NCBI RefSeq assembly: GCF_900116135.1
Contig: NZ_FOZX01000013.1
Span: forward strand, 1 to 64,000
Source: Saccharopolyspora flava
GTDB taxonomy: Bacteria; Actinomycetota; Actinomycetes; Mycobacteriales; Pseudonocardiaceae
Length of the DNA stretch: 64,000 nucleotides
Direction: 5' to 3'
Positions within the stretch are counted from its first letter, which is position 1. Every line of letters starts with the position of its first letter. The notes beneath the pieces were generated by a model that was given only the letters and a program-made list of their open reading frames with translations, was not told where the DNA came from and did not search any database. A program made the translations under genes and the position numbers. Positions 43,350 through 51,661 of this stretch are shown piece by piece.

Positions 43350-44582
43350 ATGGGAGCGATCCTCCAGGACTTCAACCAGCACTGGATGCTCTACCTCTCC
43401 ATCCCCGTCGTAGCGGCCTTGATCGGTTACGTCACCAAGATCCTGGCCATCAAGATGATGTTCTACCCGGTGGAGTTTCGGGGCAAGAAGCCGTTCCTGG
43501 GCTGGCAGGGCATCGTGCCCAAGCACGCGGCGAAGATGGCCGGCATCGCCTGCGACACGCTCACCGAGCAGCTGCTCACACCGCAGGAGGTGGTGTCGCG
43601 GCTGGATCCCGAGCGCATCGTCAACGAGGTCGAGGGCCCGCTGCGGCAGGCGATCGAGGAGATCGTCGAGGAGGTCGCCTCCACCTATCAGCCGGGCATG
43701 TGGGAGGCGCTGCCGAAGGCCGTGCGGCGGGCGATGATCCAGCGCGTCCAGAACGACGCGCCGCGGATGCTCACCGAGATCATGGACGAGATCAAGTCCG
43801 ATGTGGACAACGTCTTCGACCTCAAGGCGATGGTCGTCACCGCGTTGGTGCGCGACAAGGAGCTGCTGAACCGGATCTTCCTGGAGGCCGGTGACAAGGA
43901 GTTCCAGTTCATTCGGCGCTCCGGCGCGGTGTTCGGGTTCGTCATCGGCCTGGTGCAGATGTCGGCGTGGGTGCTGTTCAAGGCGCCGATCCTGATGCCG
44001 ATGTTCGGCCTGTTCACCGGGTGGTTCACCGACTGGCTCGCGCTGAAGATGATCTTCCGCCCGCAGCAGCCGACGACCTACTTCGGGCTGTTCGAGTGGC
44101 AGGGCCTGTTCCTCAAGCGCCGCAAGGAGGTCTCCGAGGCCTACGGCGAGCTCATCGCCCGGGAGATCGTGACGCCGCGCAACATCATCGAGGCGGTCCT
44201 GCGCGGCCCGCTGTCGGACAAGGTGCTGGCGCTGGTCACGCGCAAGGTCGACGAGGAGCTCAACCGGCGCACCAGCATCGCCAAACCGCTGGTGGTCTTC
44301 GCCGTCGGCGGGCGCCGCTACCAGGACCTCAAGGGCCGCATCGCCGAGATGGTCATGGGCAAGCTGCCCGAGACGATGAGCTACATCGAGGACTACGCTG
44401 CCGACGCGATGGACATCCGCAACACCCTGGTCAGCAAGATGCAGCAGCTCGACGCCGAGGAGTTCGAGGAGCTGCTGCGTCCGGCCTTCCGGGAGGAGGA
44501 GTGGATGCTCATCGCCACCGGCGCCCTGCTCGGCTTCGCCGTCGGTGAGGTGCAGGTCGTGGCTCTGGAGTTCCTGACCTAG
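43350..44582 (+). CDS. DUF445-family membrane protein
   Basis: A 410-residue protein. It has an N-terminal membrane anchor (MLYLSIPVVAALIGYVTKIL) followed by NAI-like KMMFYPVEFRGKKPFLGWQG, a long helical middle, a second membrane pair around FGFVIGLVQMSAWVLFKAP and MFGLFTGWFTDWLALKMIF, and a C-terminal span (LIATGALLGFAVGEV). The duplicated GYxTxxxAxxMxFxP pattern is the DUF445 hallmark. ATG 43350 gives the anchor right at the N-terminus. Function is unknown. The stop overlaps that of the convergent acyltransferase. Confidence 0.85.
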   Translation: MGAILQDFNQHWMLYLSIPVVAALIGYVTKILAIKMMFYPVEFRGKKPFLGWQGIVPKHAAKMAGIACDTLTEQLLTPQEVVSRLDPERIVNEVEGPLRQAIEEIVEEVASTYQPGMWEALPKAVRRAMIQRVQNDAPRMLTEIMDEIKSDVDNVFDLKAMVVTALVRDKELLNRIFLEAGDKEFQFIRRSGAVFGFVIGLVQMSAWVLFKAPILMPMFGLFTGWFTDWLALKMIFRPQQPTTYFGLFEWQGLFLKRRKEVSEAYGELIAREIVTPRNIIEAVLRGPLSDKVLALVTRKVDEELNRRTSIAKPLVVFAVGGRRYQDLKGRIAEMVMGKLPETMSYIEDYAADAMDIRNTLVSKMQQLDAEEFEELLRPAFREEEWMLIATGALLGFAVGEVQVVALEFLT

Positions 44583-45196
44583 ACGGCGTCGGCCTCGACC
44601 GGGGAGTGGGTGCGGATCACGCGCGCGGGAACACCCGCGAGCACGCTGTTCGGCGGGTACACCCCGGCGGTGACCTGGGCGCCGGAGGCGACGATGGAGT
44701 TCTCGCCGATCTGCGCCCCGGCGAGGATGACCGAACCGGTGCTGATCACCGTCCCGGAACCGATGGTCACCGGCCGGACCGGCAGCGGCCACTGCGCGGC
44801 GACGGGCACGTCGGTGAGGTCGTGGCGGTGGTGGTGATCGACGATGGTCACGCGGCTGGAGGTCCACACGTCGTCGCCGAGCACCACCGAGGACATCGCG
44901 AGGATCTCGGAGTTGCGCCCGAGCACGCAGCGATCACCCATGACGATCATCGGCTCGCCGTCGCCCAGCGCGGCCCCGGGGAGTCCGGCGGAGAGCACGG
45001 TGTGCTCGTTGATGATGCAGCCGTCCCCGATGTGGACGCGTTCGGTCCCGGTCAGCGCTCCCTGCGGGAACGCCAGGTGACTCCGCGCCCCCAGCGCGCC
45101 GAAGCGACGTCCTTCACGGGTGCGCGCGGTGATCGCCGCGCCGTTGCGCGCCCACTGCCACCACGCCCGGGTCAGCCGACCCAACCAACGACTCAT
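44579..45196 (-). CDS. Left-handed beta-helix (hexapeptide) acyltransferase
   Basis: A 205-residue transferase of the LacA/WbbJ type. A short basic N-terminus is followed by hexapeptide turns (VHIGDGCIINEHTVLSAG, CVLGRNSEILAMSSVVLGDD). The catalytic His region is VTIVDHHHRHDLTDVPVA, and the last coils end in the motif VYPPNSVLAGVPARVI. It would O-acetylate a sugar or similar acceptor with acetyl-CoA. ATG 45196 is the only start giving a sensible N-terminus. No polysaccharide gene cluster is adjacent. Confidence 0.85.
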   Translation of the reverse strand: MSRWLGRLTRAWWQWARNGAAITARTREGRRFGALGARSHLAFPQGALTGTERVHIGDGCIINEHTVLSAGLPGAALGDGEPMIVMGDRCVLGRNSEILAMSSVVLGDDVWTSSRVTIVDHHHRHDLTDVPVAAQWPLPVRPVTIGSGTVISTGSVILAGAQIGENSIVASGAQVTAGVYPPNSVLAGVPARVIRTHSPVEADAV

Positions 45197-45362
45197 CGCT
45201 CGACCTCGAAGAACAGCGCCACCAGAGCTCCAACCCAACCCCGCCCGAACGGGCCTACCCGGCAGTAGGAGAAGTACTGTAACCCGGCGAACGCCCACGC
45301 CTCGATCCCCAGGTGCCCCTCCGCCAGGTCGATCGGTCGCCGGGGCGGTGATGGTCGCCAGG

Positions 45363-45432
45363 GGACAGTTTTAGTCCAAATTGCCCAAGGGTGATGCCCG
45401 AAATGTCCGGACAGTTCTCACTAAAACTGTCC
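45363..45432. repeat. 13-bp perfect inverted repeat with GGACAGTTTT arms
   Basis: GGACAGTTTTAGT at 45363-45375 is the exact reverse complement of ACTAAAACTGTCC at 45420-45432. An internal TGTCCGGACA palindrome lies at 45404-45413. The same arm sequence recurs in the palindrome at 46116-46147. Together they bracket the two small genes at 45475-46039. This could be an operator, a hairpin in RNA, or ends of a small mobile cassette. Confidence 0.7.
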
Positions 45433-45474
45433 ACGGCTCAGGACCTCCACCCAGAACTCGCCCCCGAAGAGCGC

Positions 45475-45699
45475 TCACCGCTGCTCCAACTTGAGGGTGT
45501 CGTAGCAGCTGGGGCAGGTGGGGTGGCAGATCCAGTCCATCTCCGAGGGCTTGGCCATCGCGACCTCCTGGCCGCAGACCGTGGTACCGGTGTGCTCGCC
45601 CTCCCAGCGGGGTCCGCGGAAGGCGTGCCGAGTGCCGCTGCACTGCGACGAGTCGGGGATGGGTAGCCAGTAGTGGCGGGTGGAGGGCGGGGGAGTCAA
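45475..45699 (-). CDS. Small zinc-finger-type protein
   Basis: About 74 residues from TTG 45699, which has AAAGGCAGG upstream. The product has HYWLPIPDSSQCSGTRHAFR and ends TCPSCYDTLKLEQR. It carries Cys/His pairs (H-x5-C...H-x2-CPSC) as in the small actinobacterial zinc-finger proteins (HTGTTVCGQEV form) of unknown role. It is divergent from the HTH gene at 45839. The intergenic gap 45197-45474 to its right contains the inverted repeat and nothing else evident. Confidence 0.55.
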   Translation of the reverse strand: MTPPPSTRHYWLPIPDSSQCSGTRHAFRGPRWEGEHTGTTVCGQEVAMAKPSEMDWICHPTCPSCYDTLKLEQR

Positions 45700-45838
45700 T
45701 TCGTCTGCCTGCCTTTCGCGGCCCGTGCGGAGGTTCGGCGGTGAGCTCGAACTGGGACAACTGAGCCATCGTAAGACAAAGAAAGCCAACTGAGAGCTGA
45801 AGTGAGCCAATCGGGGACATCTGTGACACGTTTGGTGA

Positions 45839-46039
45839 ATGCCGCAGCCGAAGTTGCTCACCAGCAGTCAGCTGGCCTTGGAGCTCGGGGTGAGTCGTCG
45901 GAGCATCGCGCGGTACGTCCAGGCGGGCGTCCTGGTGCCTGAGATCTACACGCCAGGTGGCCAAGCGAGGTTCGACCTCGAGGCTTCGAAGCGCCAGCTC
46001 CGCGAGTACACCCGCACAACGCGCGAGCAGCGCGGCTGA
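45839..46039 (+). CDS. Small helix-turn-helix protein (MerR/excisionase-like)
   Basis: A 66-residue protein that is nearly all DNA-binding domain: LLTSSQLALELGVSRRSIAR (helix-turn-helix) then YVQAGVLVPEIYTPGGQARF (wing). Such single-domain proteins act as excisionases or local regulators. The GGACAGTTTT repeats on both sides of the gene (45363-45432, 46116-46147) are the obvious candidate binding sites. No nearby integrase remains on this side of the ligase border. Confidence 0.65.
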   Translation: MPQPKLLTSSQLALELGVSRRSIARYVQAGVLVPEIYTPGGQARFDLEASKRQLREYTRTTREQRG

Positions 46040-46115
46040 GGTCGCGCGCACTGGAAGGCGGCGTGGACGTCCCGGGTTGGTCCGAGGTCTGGGGATCTGC
46101 GAGGTGGTGGAGAAC

Positions 46116-46147
46116 GTTGGGACAGTTTTCATGAAAACTGTCCCAAC
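46116..46147. repeat. 32-bp perfect palindrome
   Basis: GTTGGGACAGTTTTCA at 46116-46131 is followed without a gap by its exact reverse complement to 46147. It lies 76 bp after the HTH gene and shares GGACAGTTTT with the repeat at 45363-45432. Without a T-run, and with no loop, it suits a dimeric protein-binding site better than a Rho-independent terminator. Confidence 0.85.
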
Positions 46148-46228
46148 CCACAGCGTCGGGGGCGTCGGGTTGGAAGGAGGTGGACCGGACGGCGGGGGGC
46201 TGTCCGGTCCACCTCGGCTCGGGGGCTC

Positions 46229-46426
46229 CTACGGGAGGAGCGGGGCCTCTGCTGCGGGGGCGGCGGCAGGGGCCGGCTCTTCGGGGGCGGGGGCTGCGAG
46301 TGCCTGAGTGGTCGGGGCGATCGCGGCCATGACCAGCACTGCGGCGGCGGCCAGGCCGTGGGTCAGGCGGCTGGGGTCCTCGCGGGTGGACTCCGGCAGC
46401 AGTGTGAGGAGACGCTGGCGGAACAC
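46229..46426 (-). CDS. Small secreted Ala/Pro-rich protein
   Basis: A 65-residue protein from GTG 46426, chosen because AAAGGAAG lies 5-8 bp ahead. An Arg-containing N-terminus is followed by a signal-peptide hydrophobic stretch (GLAAAAVLVMAAIAPTTQALA, cut after ALA) and a short AAPAPEEPAPAAAPAAEAP tail. The N-terminus resembles that of actinobacterial secreted cell-wall hydrolases, but no catalytic domain follows, so it may be a truncated gene or a true micro-secreted protein. Confidence 0.4.
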   Translation of the reverse strand: MFRQRLLTLLPESTREDPSRLTHGLAAAAVLVMAAIAPTTQALAAPAPEEPAPAAAPAAEAPLLP

Positions 46427-46640
46427 GGCTTCCTTTCGGGGTCGCAACGGCTACCGGGTGGGGACGAGCCCGGGAGCGGTCGCAGCCGATCGGGGGTCTC
46501 AACTGCGTCGGGGGCGGCTGGCTGCCGTGACCGTTCCGTAACTCGCCTGACCGAAGGTAACCACGGGTAGTCGTGGCTTCAAGGAGCTCTCACGCGAACA
46601 GGGGATGCCCAGGGCTGATAACCGTGGTCGGTCGCAGAGG
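46427..46640 (-). other. Long GC-rich untranslated leader of the secreted-protein gene
   Basis: The 347-bp gap 46427-46773 has no gene. On the minus strand the part next to the secreted-protein gene contains ACGGAACGGTCACGG, several short complementary GC-rich segments, and near its end CACCCGGTAGCCGTTGC. The last element faintly recalls the 3' end of actinobacterial ydaO-type (c-di-AMP) leaders that precede wall-hydrolase genes. Most of the aptamer consensus is not recognisable, so this is only a candidate. Confidence 0.2.
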
Positions 46641-46773
46641 GTGACCGAAAGTGTTCATGTGCGACCAGGGAAAACGTCCCGGCGCACGACCTGCTGTGCG
46701 GTCCGTCACAGATTGCGAAAACACCAGGTCAGAGCCCCTTTTCGGTCGATGCCGTGTTCGACGGCACCGCGCG

Positions 46774-47631
46774 TCAGGGGGTGGGGTGGAGGTCCTGGGT
46801 GCCGATGACGCGGAGGAGGTTGAGCTTGTCCCGGGCGTCGGTGCCCTCGGTGGGGAAGTAGGCGAGCAGCTTGAGGTCGGAGTCGGGGGTGAGCAGCGTT
46901 TCGCAGCTGACGTCGACCTCGCCGACCTCCGGGTGCAGGAACCGCTTGCGGTCCTTGTGGCGGACGGCGACCTCGTGTCGCTCCCAGAGCTCGCGGAACT
47001 CGGCGCTGCGGGCCAGCAGGTCCTCGACCAGGCCGGTGATGTCGGCTTCGCCCGCGCGGCGCGCGTAGGTGGCGCGCAGGTCGCTCACGTGGGCCGCGGA
47101 GTGGTGCGCTCGGTCCTCCTCCGGCATCCCGCGGCGCATCTCGGGATCGGTGAACCAGCGCCAGACGACGCTGCGGTGCTTGTCGCCGGGCCGTCGCTGA
47201 TCGCCCATGAGCGCCACCGCCAGCGGGTTCTGCCAGAGGATCTCGTTGAGATCGCTGCAGATCGTCACCGGCACATCGGTGAGCCGGTCGGCCAGGCTGA
47301 TCAGGCCCGGCCGGATGTGCCCGCCCGCGCGACGCGGCGGCGGGGTCAGGCCCACCAGGTGGAACAGGTGGTCGCGCTCGTCGAGGGTGAAGCGCAGCGC
47401 GCGGGCCAGCGCCGCCACGACCGGCTCCGACGGGTGCGAGCCGCGCTGCTGCTCCAGGCGCGTGTAGTAGTCGGTGGAGATCCCGGCCAGCTGCGCCACC
47501 TCGTCGCGGCGCAGGCCCGGCGTGCGGCGGCGGACGCCCTCGGGCAGGCCCACGTCGGCCGGCCGCAGCAGCGCGCGGCGCCTGCGCAGGAAGTCGGCGA
47601 GTCCCGGTCGATCGATCACGCCTCCCATCAT
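46774..47631 (-). CDS. XRE-type regulator with MmyB-like ligand-binding domain
   Basis: A 285-residue regulator. The N-terminal helix-turn-helix is GLRRDEVAQLAGISTDYYTR, preceded by the usual PEGVRRRTP. The C-terminal PAS-like MmyB domain contains WQNPLAVALMGDQRRPGDKH, WRWFTDPEMRRGM and the final VGEVDVSCETLLTPDSDLKL. It is divergent from the aldo/keto reductase at 47722, with 90 bp between them. This arrangement is common for regulators that control the adjacent oxidoreductase, so the reductase gene is its likely target. The inducer is unknown. Confidence 0.88.
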   Translation of the reverse strand: MMGGVIDRPGLADFLRRRRALLRPADVGLPEGVRRRTPGLRRDEVAQLAGISTDYYTRLEQQRGSHPSEPVVAALARALRFTLDERDHLFHLVGLTPPPRRAGGHIRPGLISLADRLTDVPVTICSDLNEILWQNPLAVALMGDQRRPGDKHRSVVWRWFTDPEMRRGMPEEDRAHHSAAHVSDLRATYARRAGEADITGLVEDLLARSAEFRELWERHEVAVRHKDRKRFLHPEVGEVDVSCETLLTPDSDLKLLAYFPTEGTDARDKLNLLRVIGTQDLHPTP

Positions 47632-47721
47632 CGACCCGCCGCTGCCCGCCAGCCAGGGAGAGCCCGTCCCCGGATGAACCGGGCCTGGGCGGTGCGCCCG
47701 GGCCGGGACCACAGTGGTGGC

Positions 47722-48717
47722 ATGACACAACGAACTCAGCTCCGCACCCGCCGCCTCGGCGCCACCGGGCCCAGCGTCAGCTCGCCCGGACTCGGCTGCA
47801 TGGGCCTGTCCGGCGCCTACGGGCGCACCGACGACGCCGAGAGCGTGCGCGTCATCCACTCCTACCTCGACGCCGGCGGCACCCTGCTCGACACCGGCGA
47901 CTTCTACGGTCACGGGCACAACGAGATGCTCATCGGCCGCGCCCTGGCCGACCGCGACCGCGACGCGGTCGTGCTCTCGGTCAAGTTCGGCGCCCTGCGC
48001 GGGCCCGACGGCGCCCCGGTCGGCTACGACGCGCGGCCCGAGGCGATGCAGAACTTCCTGACCTACTCGCTCAACCGGCTCGGCGTCGACCACGTCGACG
48101 TCTACCGCCCGGCCCGGCTCGACCCGAACGTCCCCATCGAGGACACCGTCGGCGCGATCGCCGAGATGGTCGACAAGGGCTACGTCCGCCACATCGGCCT
48201 CAGCGAGGTCGGCGCCGAGACCATCCGGCGCGCCGCCGCCGTCGCCCCGATCAGCGACCTGCAGATCGAGTACTCGCTGCTCACCCGCGGGATCGAGGAC
48301 GAGATCCTGCCGACCTGCCGCGAGCTCGGCATCGGCATCACCGCCTACGGCGTGCTCTCCCGCGGGCTCATCGGCGGCAGCGGCGCCGTGGACGGCGGGC
48401 TGCGCGCCATGCCGCGCTTCCAGGACGGCAACCGCGAGCACAACGAGGCGCTGGTGGCGCGGGTGCGCGAGATCGCGGCCGAGAAGGACGCGACCGTCGC
48501 GCAGCTGGCCATCGCGTGGGTCGCCGCGCAGGGCGAGGACGTGCTGCCGGTCATCGGCGCCCGCAGGCCCGGCCAGATCGACACGATGATCGCGAGCAAC
48601 GACGTGCACCTCGACGCCGCCGACCTCGCCCGGCTCGGCGAGCTCATCCCGCGCGACGCGGTGCGCGGCGACCGCTACCCGAGCGTGCACATGGCCGCGC
48701 TCGACAGCGAGAAGTAG
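47722..48717 (+). CDS. Aldo/keto reductase
   Basis: A 331-residue NADPH-dependent reductase of the barrel-fold AKR family. The catalytic Asp and Tyr are in LLDTGDFYGHGHNEML and the Lys in VVLSVKFGAL. The usual active-site His position (YY-x-H-R-x-D-P) reads VDVYRPARLDP, so it is not conserved. IGLSEVGAETIRRA and the C-terminal PVIGARRPGQIDTMIASNDV bind the cofactor. ATG 47722 starts just before the first strand. Divergent regulator upstream. Substrate not predictable. Confidence 0.88.
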   Translation: MTQRTQLRTRRLGATGPSVSSPGLGCMGLSGAYGRTDDAESVRVIHSYLDAGGTLLDTGDFYGHGHNEMLIGRALADRDRDAVVLSVKFGALRGPDGAPVGYDARPEAMQNFLTYSLNRLGVDHVDVYRPARLDPNVPIEDTVGAIAEMVDKGYVRHIGLSEVGAETIRRAAAVAPISDLQIEYSLLTRGIEDEILPTCRELGIGITAYGVLSRGLIGGSGAVDGGLRAMPRFQDGNREHNEALVARVREIAAEKDATVAQLAIAWVAAQGEDVLPVIGARRPGQIDTMIASNDVHLDAADLARLGELIPRDAVRGDRYPSVHMAALDSEK

Positions 48718-48724
48718 TCCGCGC

Positions 48725-49522
48725 TCAGGGCTTCCGGGCGATCAGCCCGTACTGCGGGACGCTCGGCTCGGACGGGTCCGGGTTGTGCCAGCGGGCGCAG
48801 GAGACGATGCCCGGCTCGACGAGCTCCAGATCGTCGACGAACCCGGCGATGTCGTCGTGACCGCGCGCGGTGATCGGGGGAGTGGCGTTCTTGTTCCAGA
48901 ACGCCATCGCCTCCCGGTTGGCCTCTCCGTCGAGCTCGGTGGTGGGGTGGCTGATCACCACGTAGGAACCCGAGGGGATCGCCCCGACCAGGCGGCGGAC
49001 GATGTCGCGGGCCTGGTCGGTGTCGGAGATGAAGTTGAGGATGCCCAGCAGCATCACCGCCATCGGCTGCTGGAAGTTCAGCGTCCGCGAGGCGGCCTGC
49101 AGGATCTCCTCGGTGTGCCGGGCGTCGGCCTCGACGTAGTCGGTGCGCCCGGCCGCCGAGCTGGTCAGCAGCGCGCGGGCGTGGGTGAGCACCAGCGGAT
49201 CGTTGTCCACGTAGACCACGTGCGATTCGGGTGCGATCTGCTGCGCCACCTGGTGGGTGTTGTCGGCGGTGGGCAGGCCGGTGCCGATGTCGAGGTACTG
49301 GCGGATGCCGGCCTCACCCGCCAGGAAGCTCACCGCGCGCTTGAGGAACGCGCGGTCGGCGCGGGCGACGTCGGCGATCAGCGGGAACATGCTGTGGATG
49401 TGCTCACCGACCTGGCGGTCGACCTCGTAGTGGTCCTTGCCGCCCAGCCAGTAGTTCCACACCCGCGCGTTGTGCGCGACCGTGGTGTTCACACCCCGCA
49501 GCGGGGGCCAGTTCTCGCTCAT
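48725..49522 (-). CDS. SAM-dependent methyltransferase, DUF574 family
   Basis: A 265-residue member of the actinomycete DUF574 group. Its N-terminus has the group's NARVWNYWLGGKDHYEVDRQ. SAM-binding motif I is FLDIGTGLPT-like (QYLDIGTGLPTADNTHQVAQ), then VVYVDNDPLVLTHARALL and the late VISHPTTELD. Genomes of this group encode many paralogues and their substrates are unknown. It converges with the aldo/keto reductase (7 bp between stops). Confidence 0.88.
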   Translation of the reverse strand: MSENWPPLRGVNTTVAHNARVWNYWLGGKDHYEVDRQVGEHIHSMFPLIADVARADRAFLKRAVSFLAGEAGIRQYLDIGTGLPTADNTHQVAQQIAPESHVVYVDNDPLVLTHARALLTSSAAGRTDYVEADARHTEEILQAASRTLNFQQPMAVMLLGILNFISDTDQARDIVRRLVGAIPSGSYVVISHPTTELDGEANREAMAFWNKNATPPITARGHDDIAGFVDDLELVEPGIVSCARWHNPDPSEPSVPQYGLIARKP

Positions 49523-49590
49523 CGGCGCGTTCTCCTCGATGCCACCGGTTCAGGCCTGTCGGCGGAGTGTAAACGCCCGGCCACCTCAGC

Positions 49591-51453
49591 TCATTCCGCC
49601 GGATCGGGCGCCGCGAGGGCCTCCAGCACGCCCTGGCCGTAGCGGTTGAGCTTGCCCTCGCCGACGCCGCTGATCGTCGCCAGTTCGTCCAACGTGGACG
49701 GTTGCACGGTGGCGATCTGCTTCAGCGTCGAGTCGTGGAAGATGATGAACGGCGCCTTGCCCTCCTCGCGGGCCACCTCCATGCGCCACGCCCGCAACTT
49801 CTGGAACACCGGCTCCACCTCGGGCGGCATGTCCACCGGGGCGCGCTTGGAGTCGCGGGCCTTGGCCTTGGCAGCGGGGGTCTTCTTCGGCTCGGTGCGC
49901 AGCCAGACCTGCCGCGGGTCCTCCCGGCGCAGCACCTCGGAGCTGGTGTCGGTGAGCACCAGCGTGCCGTAGTCGCCCTCCACCGCCAGCAGGCTCTGGG
50001 CCAGCAGCTGCCGGATGACGCCGCGCCACTCCGCGTCGCTGAGGTCGGAGCCGACGCCGAACACGCTGAGCTCGTCGTGCCGGAACTGCTCGACCTTCTG
50101 GGTCTTCTTGCCGCGCAGGATGTCGATGATCTGCCCGGCGCCGAACTTCTGGTTGCGCTCGCGCTGCAACCGCACCACGGCCGACAGCAGCTTCTGCGCG
50201 GCGACCGTGCCGTCCCAGGACTCCGGCGGGCTCAGGCAGGTGTCGCAGTTGCCGCACGGCTCGGCGTCGGGCTGGCCGAAGTAGTCGAGCAGCCGGGCAC
50301 GGCGGCACGACACCGTCTCGCACAGCGCGAGCATCGAGTCCAGGTGCCTGCTCTGGGTGCGCCGGTGCGCCTCGTCGCCCTCGGAGTTGTCGATGAGCTT
50401 GCGCTGCTGCACTACGTCCTGCAGGCCGTAGGCCATCCAGGCGGTGGAGGGCAGTCCGTCGCGGCCTGCCCGGCCGGTCTCCTGGTAGTAGCCCTCGATG
50501 GACTTGGGCAGGTCCAGGTGCGCCACGAACCGCACGTCGGGCTTGTCGATGCCCATCCCGAAGGCGATGGTGGCGACCATGACCAGCCCGTCCTCGCGCA
50601 GGAACCGGGCCTGGTGCTTGGCGCGGATCTCCTTGTCCAGCCCCGCGTGGTACGGCAGGGCGGTCACGCCGTTGGCGGTGAGGAACTCGGCGGTGCGCTC
50701 CACCTCGGCGCGGGAGAGCCGGTAGACGATGCCGGACTCGCCCAGGTGCTCGGTCTGCAGCAGCTGCAGCAGCTGCCTGCGCGCGTCGGTCTTGGGCGCG
50801 ATCCGGTACTGGATGTTGGGGCGGTCGAAGTCGGAGACGAAGTGCCGCGCCTCGGTCAACTGCAACCGGTTCGCGATCTCGTCGCGGGTGGCCGGGGTGG
50901 CGGTGGCGGTCAGCGCGATGCGCGGCACGTCGGGCCAGCGCTCGTGCAGCACCGACAGCGCCAGAAAGTCGGGCCGGAAGTCGTGGCCCCACTGGGCGAC
51001 GCAGTGGGCCTCGTCGATGGCGAACACGCCGACCTCGCCGCGCGCCAGCAGCTCCAGCGTGGAGTCCAGCCGCAGTCGCTCGGGGGCGAGGTAGAGCAGG
51101 TCGAGCTCGCCGGACAGGAAGGCGTCCTCGGTCTCGCGGCGCTGCTGGTAGCTCTGCGTGGAGTTGAGGAATCCCGCGCGCACGCCGAGCGCGGCCAGCG
51201 CGTCCACCTGGTCCTGCATCAGGGCGATCAGCGGCGAGACCACGATGCCCACACCGGGCCTGACCAGCGCCGGGATCTGGTAGCACAGCGACTTGCCGCC
51301 ACCGGTGGGCATCAGCACCAACGCGTCGCCACCGGCGACGACGTGGTCGATGATCTCCTGCTGCGTGCCCCGGAAGGAGTCGTAGCCGAAGACCCGCTGC
51401 AGGACCTTCAGGGGTTCGGTGGACGGGTCGGTCGCGGTTTCGGGAGACGCCAC
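49591..51453 (-). CDS. recQ: ATP-dependent DNA helicase RecQ
   Basis: About 620 residues. Helicase motifs are [12 protein letters not shown] (motif 0), [16 protein letters not shown] (Walker A), [17 protein letters not shown] (motif II and aromatic loop), [18 protein letters not shown] and [10 protein letters not shown] (motif VI). The zinc-binding RQC module has [12 protein letters not shown] and CGNCDTC, followed by a winged helix and a C-terminal HRDC domain ([20 protein letters not shown]). The GTG at 51453 is preferred because it opens directly into a short lead and the helicase core. Acts in recombination and replication repair. Confidence 0.92.
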   Translation of the reverse strand: MASPETATDPSTEPLKVLQRVFGYDSFRGTQQEIIDHVVAGGDALVLMPTGGGKSLCYQIPALVRPGVGIVVSPLIALMQDQVDALAALGVRAGFLNSTQSYQQRRETEDAFLSGELDLLYLAPERLRLDSTLELLARGEVGVFAIDEAHCVAQWGHDFRPDFLALSVLHERWPDVPRIALTATATPATRDEIANRLQLTEARHFVSDFDRPNIQYRIAPKTDARRQLLQLLQTEHLGESGIVYRLSRAEVERTAEFLTANGVTALPYHAGLDKEIRAKHQARFLREDGLVMVATIAFGMGIDKPDVRFVAHLDLPKSIEGYYQETGRAGRDGLPSTAWMAYGLQDVVQQRKLIDNSEGDEAHRRTQSRHLDSMLALCETVSCRRARLLDYFGQPDAEPCGNCDTCLSPPESWDGTVAAQKLLSAVVRLQRERNQKFGAGQIIDILRGKKTQKVEQFRHDELSVFGVGSDLSDAEWRGVIRQLLAQSLLAVEGDYGTLVLTDTSSEVLRREDPRQVWLRTEPKKTPAAKAKARDSKRAPVDMPPEVEPVFQKLRAWRMEVAREEGKAPFIIFHDSTLKQIATVQPSTLDELATISGVGEGKLNRYGQGVLEALAAPDPAE

Positions 51454-51661
51454 GGCGGGAATCTTACGCAGGACGCCGGACGGCCTCGGGTGCCCACACG
51501 CCACCGGTGAGTCGGGCCGGAACGAGAGCGGGCTGTGAGCTGTGCCAACCGTGGGGTGTGTCGCGGTTTCGCTGGAATACTTCGTAAGGAAGACTCGTTC
51601 CCGAAAGTAGTTGAAGCTCGTAACAAATGACTGCGGGCTCGGGCTCAGGTAGGGAGTTCAC

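Noticed and set aside
45371..46132. A 253-codon minus-strand frame across the zinc-finger/HTH region
   Set aside because: It runs through the inverted repeat and antisense to the HTH gene and has no recognisable fold. The two small genes in other frames have clear motifs.
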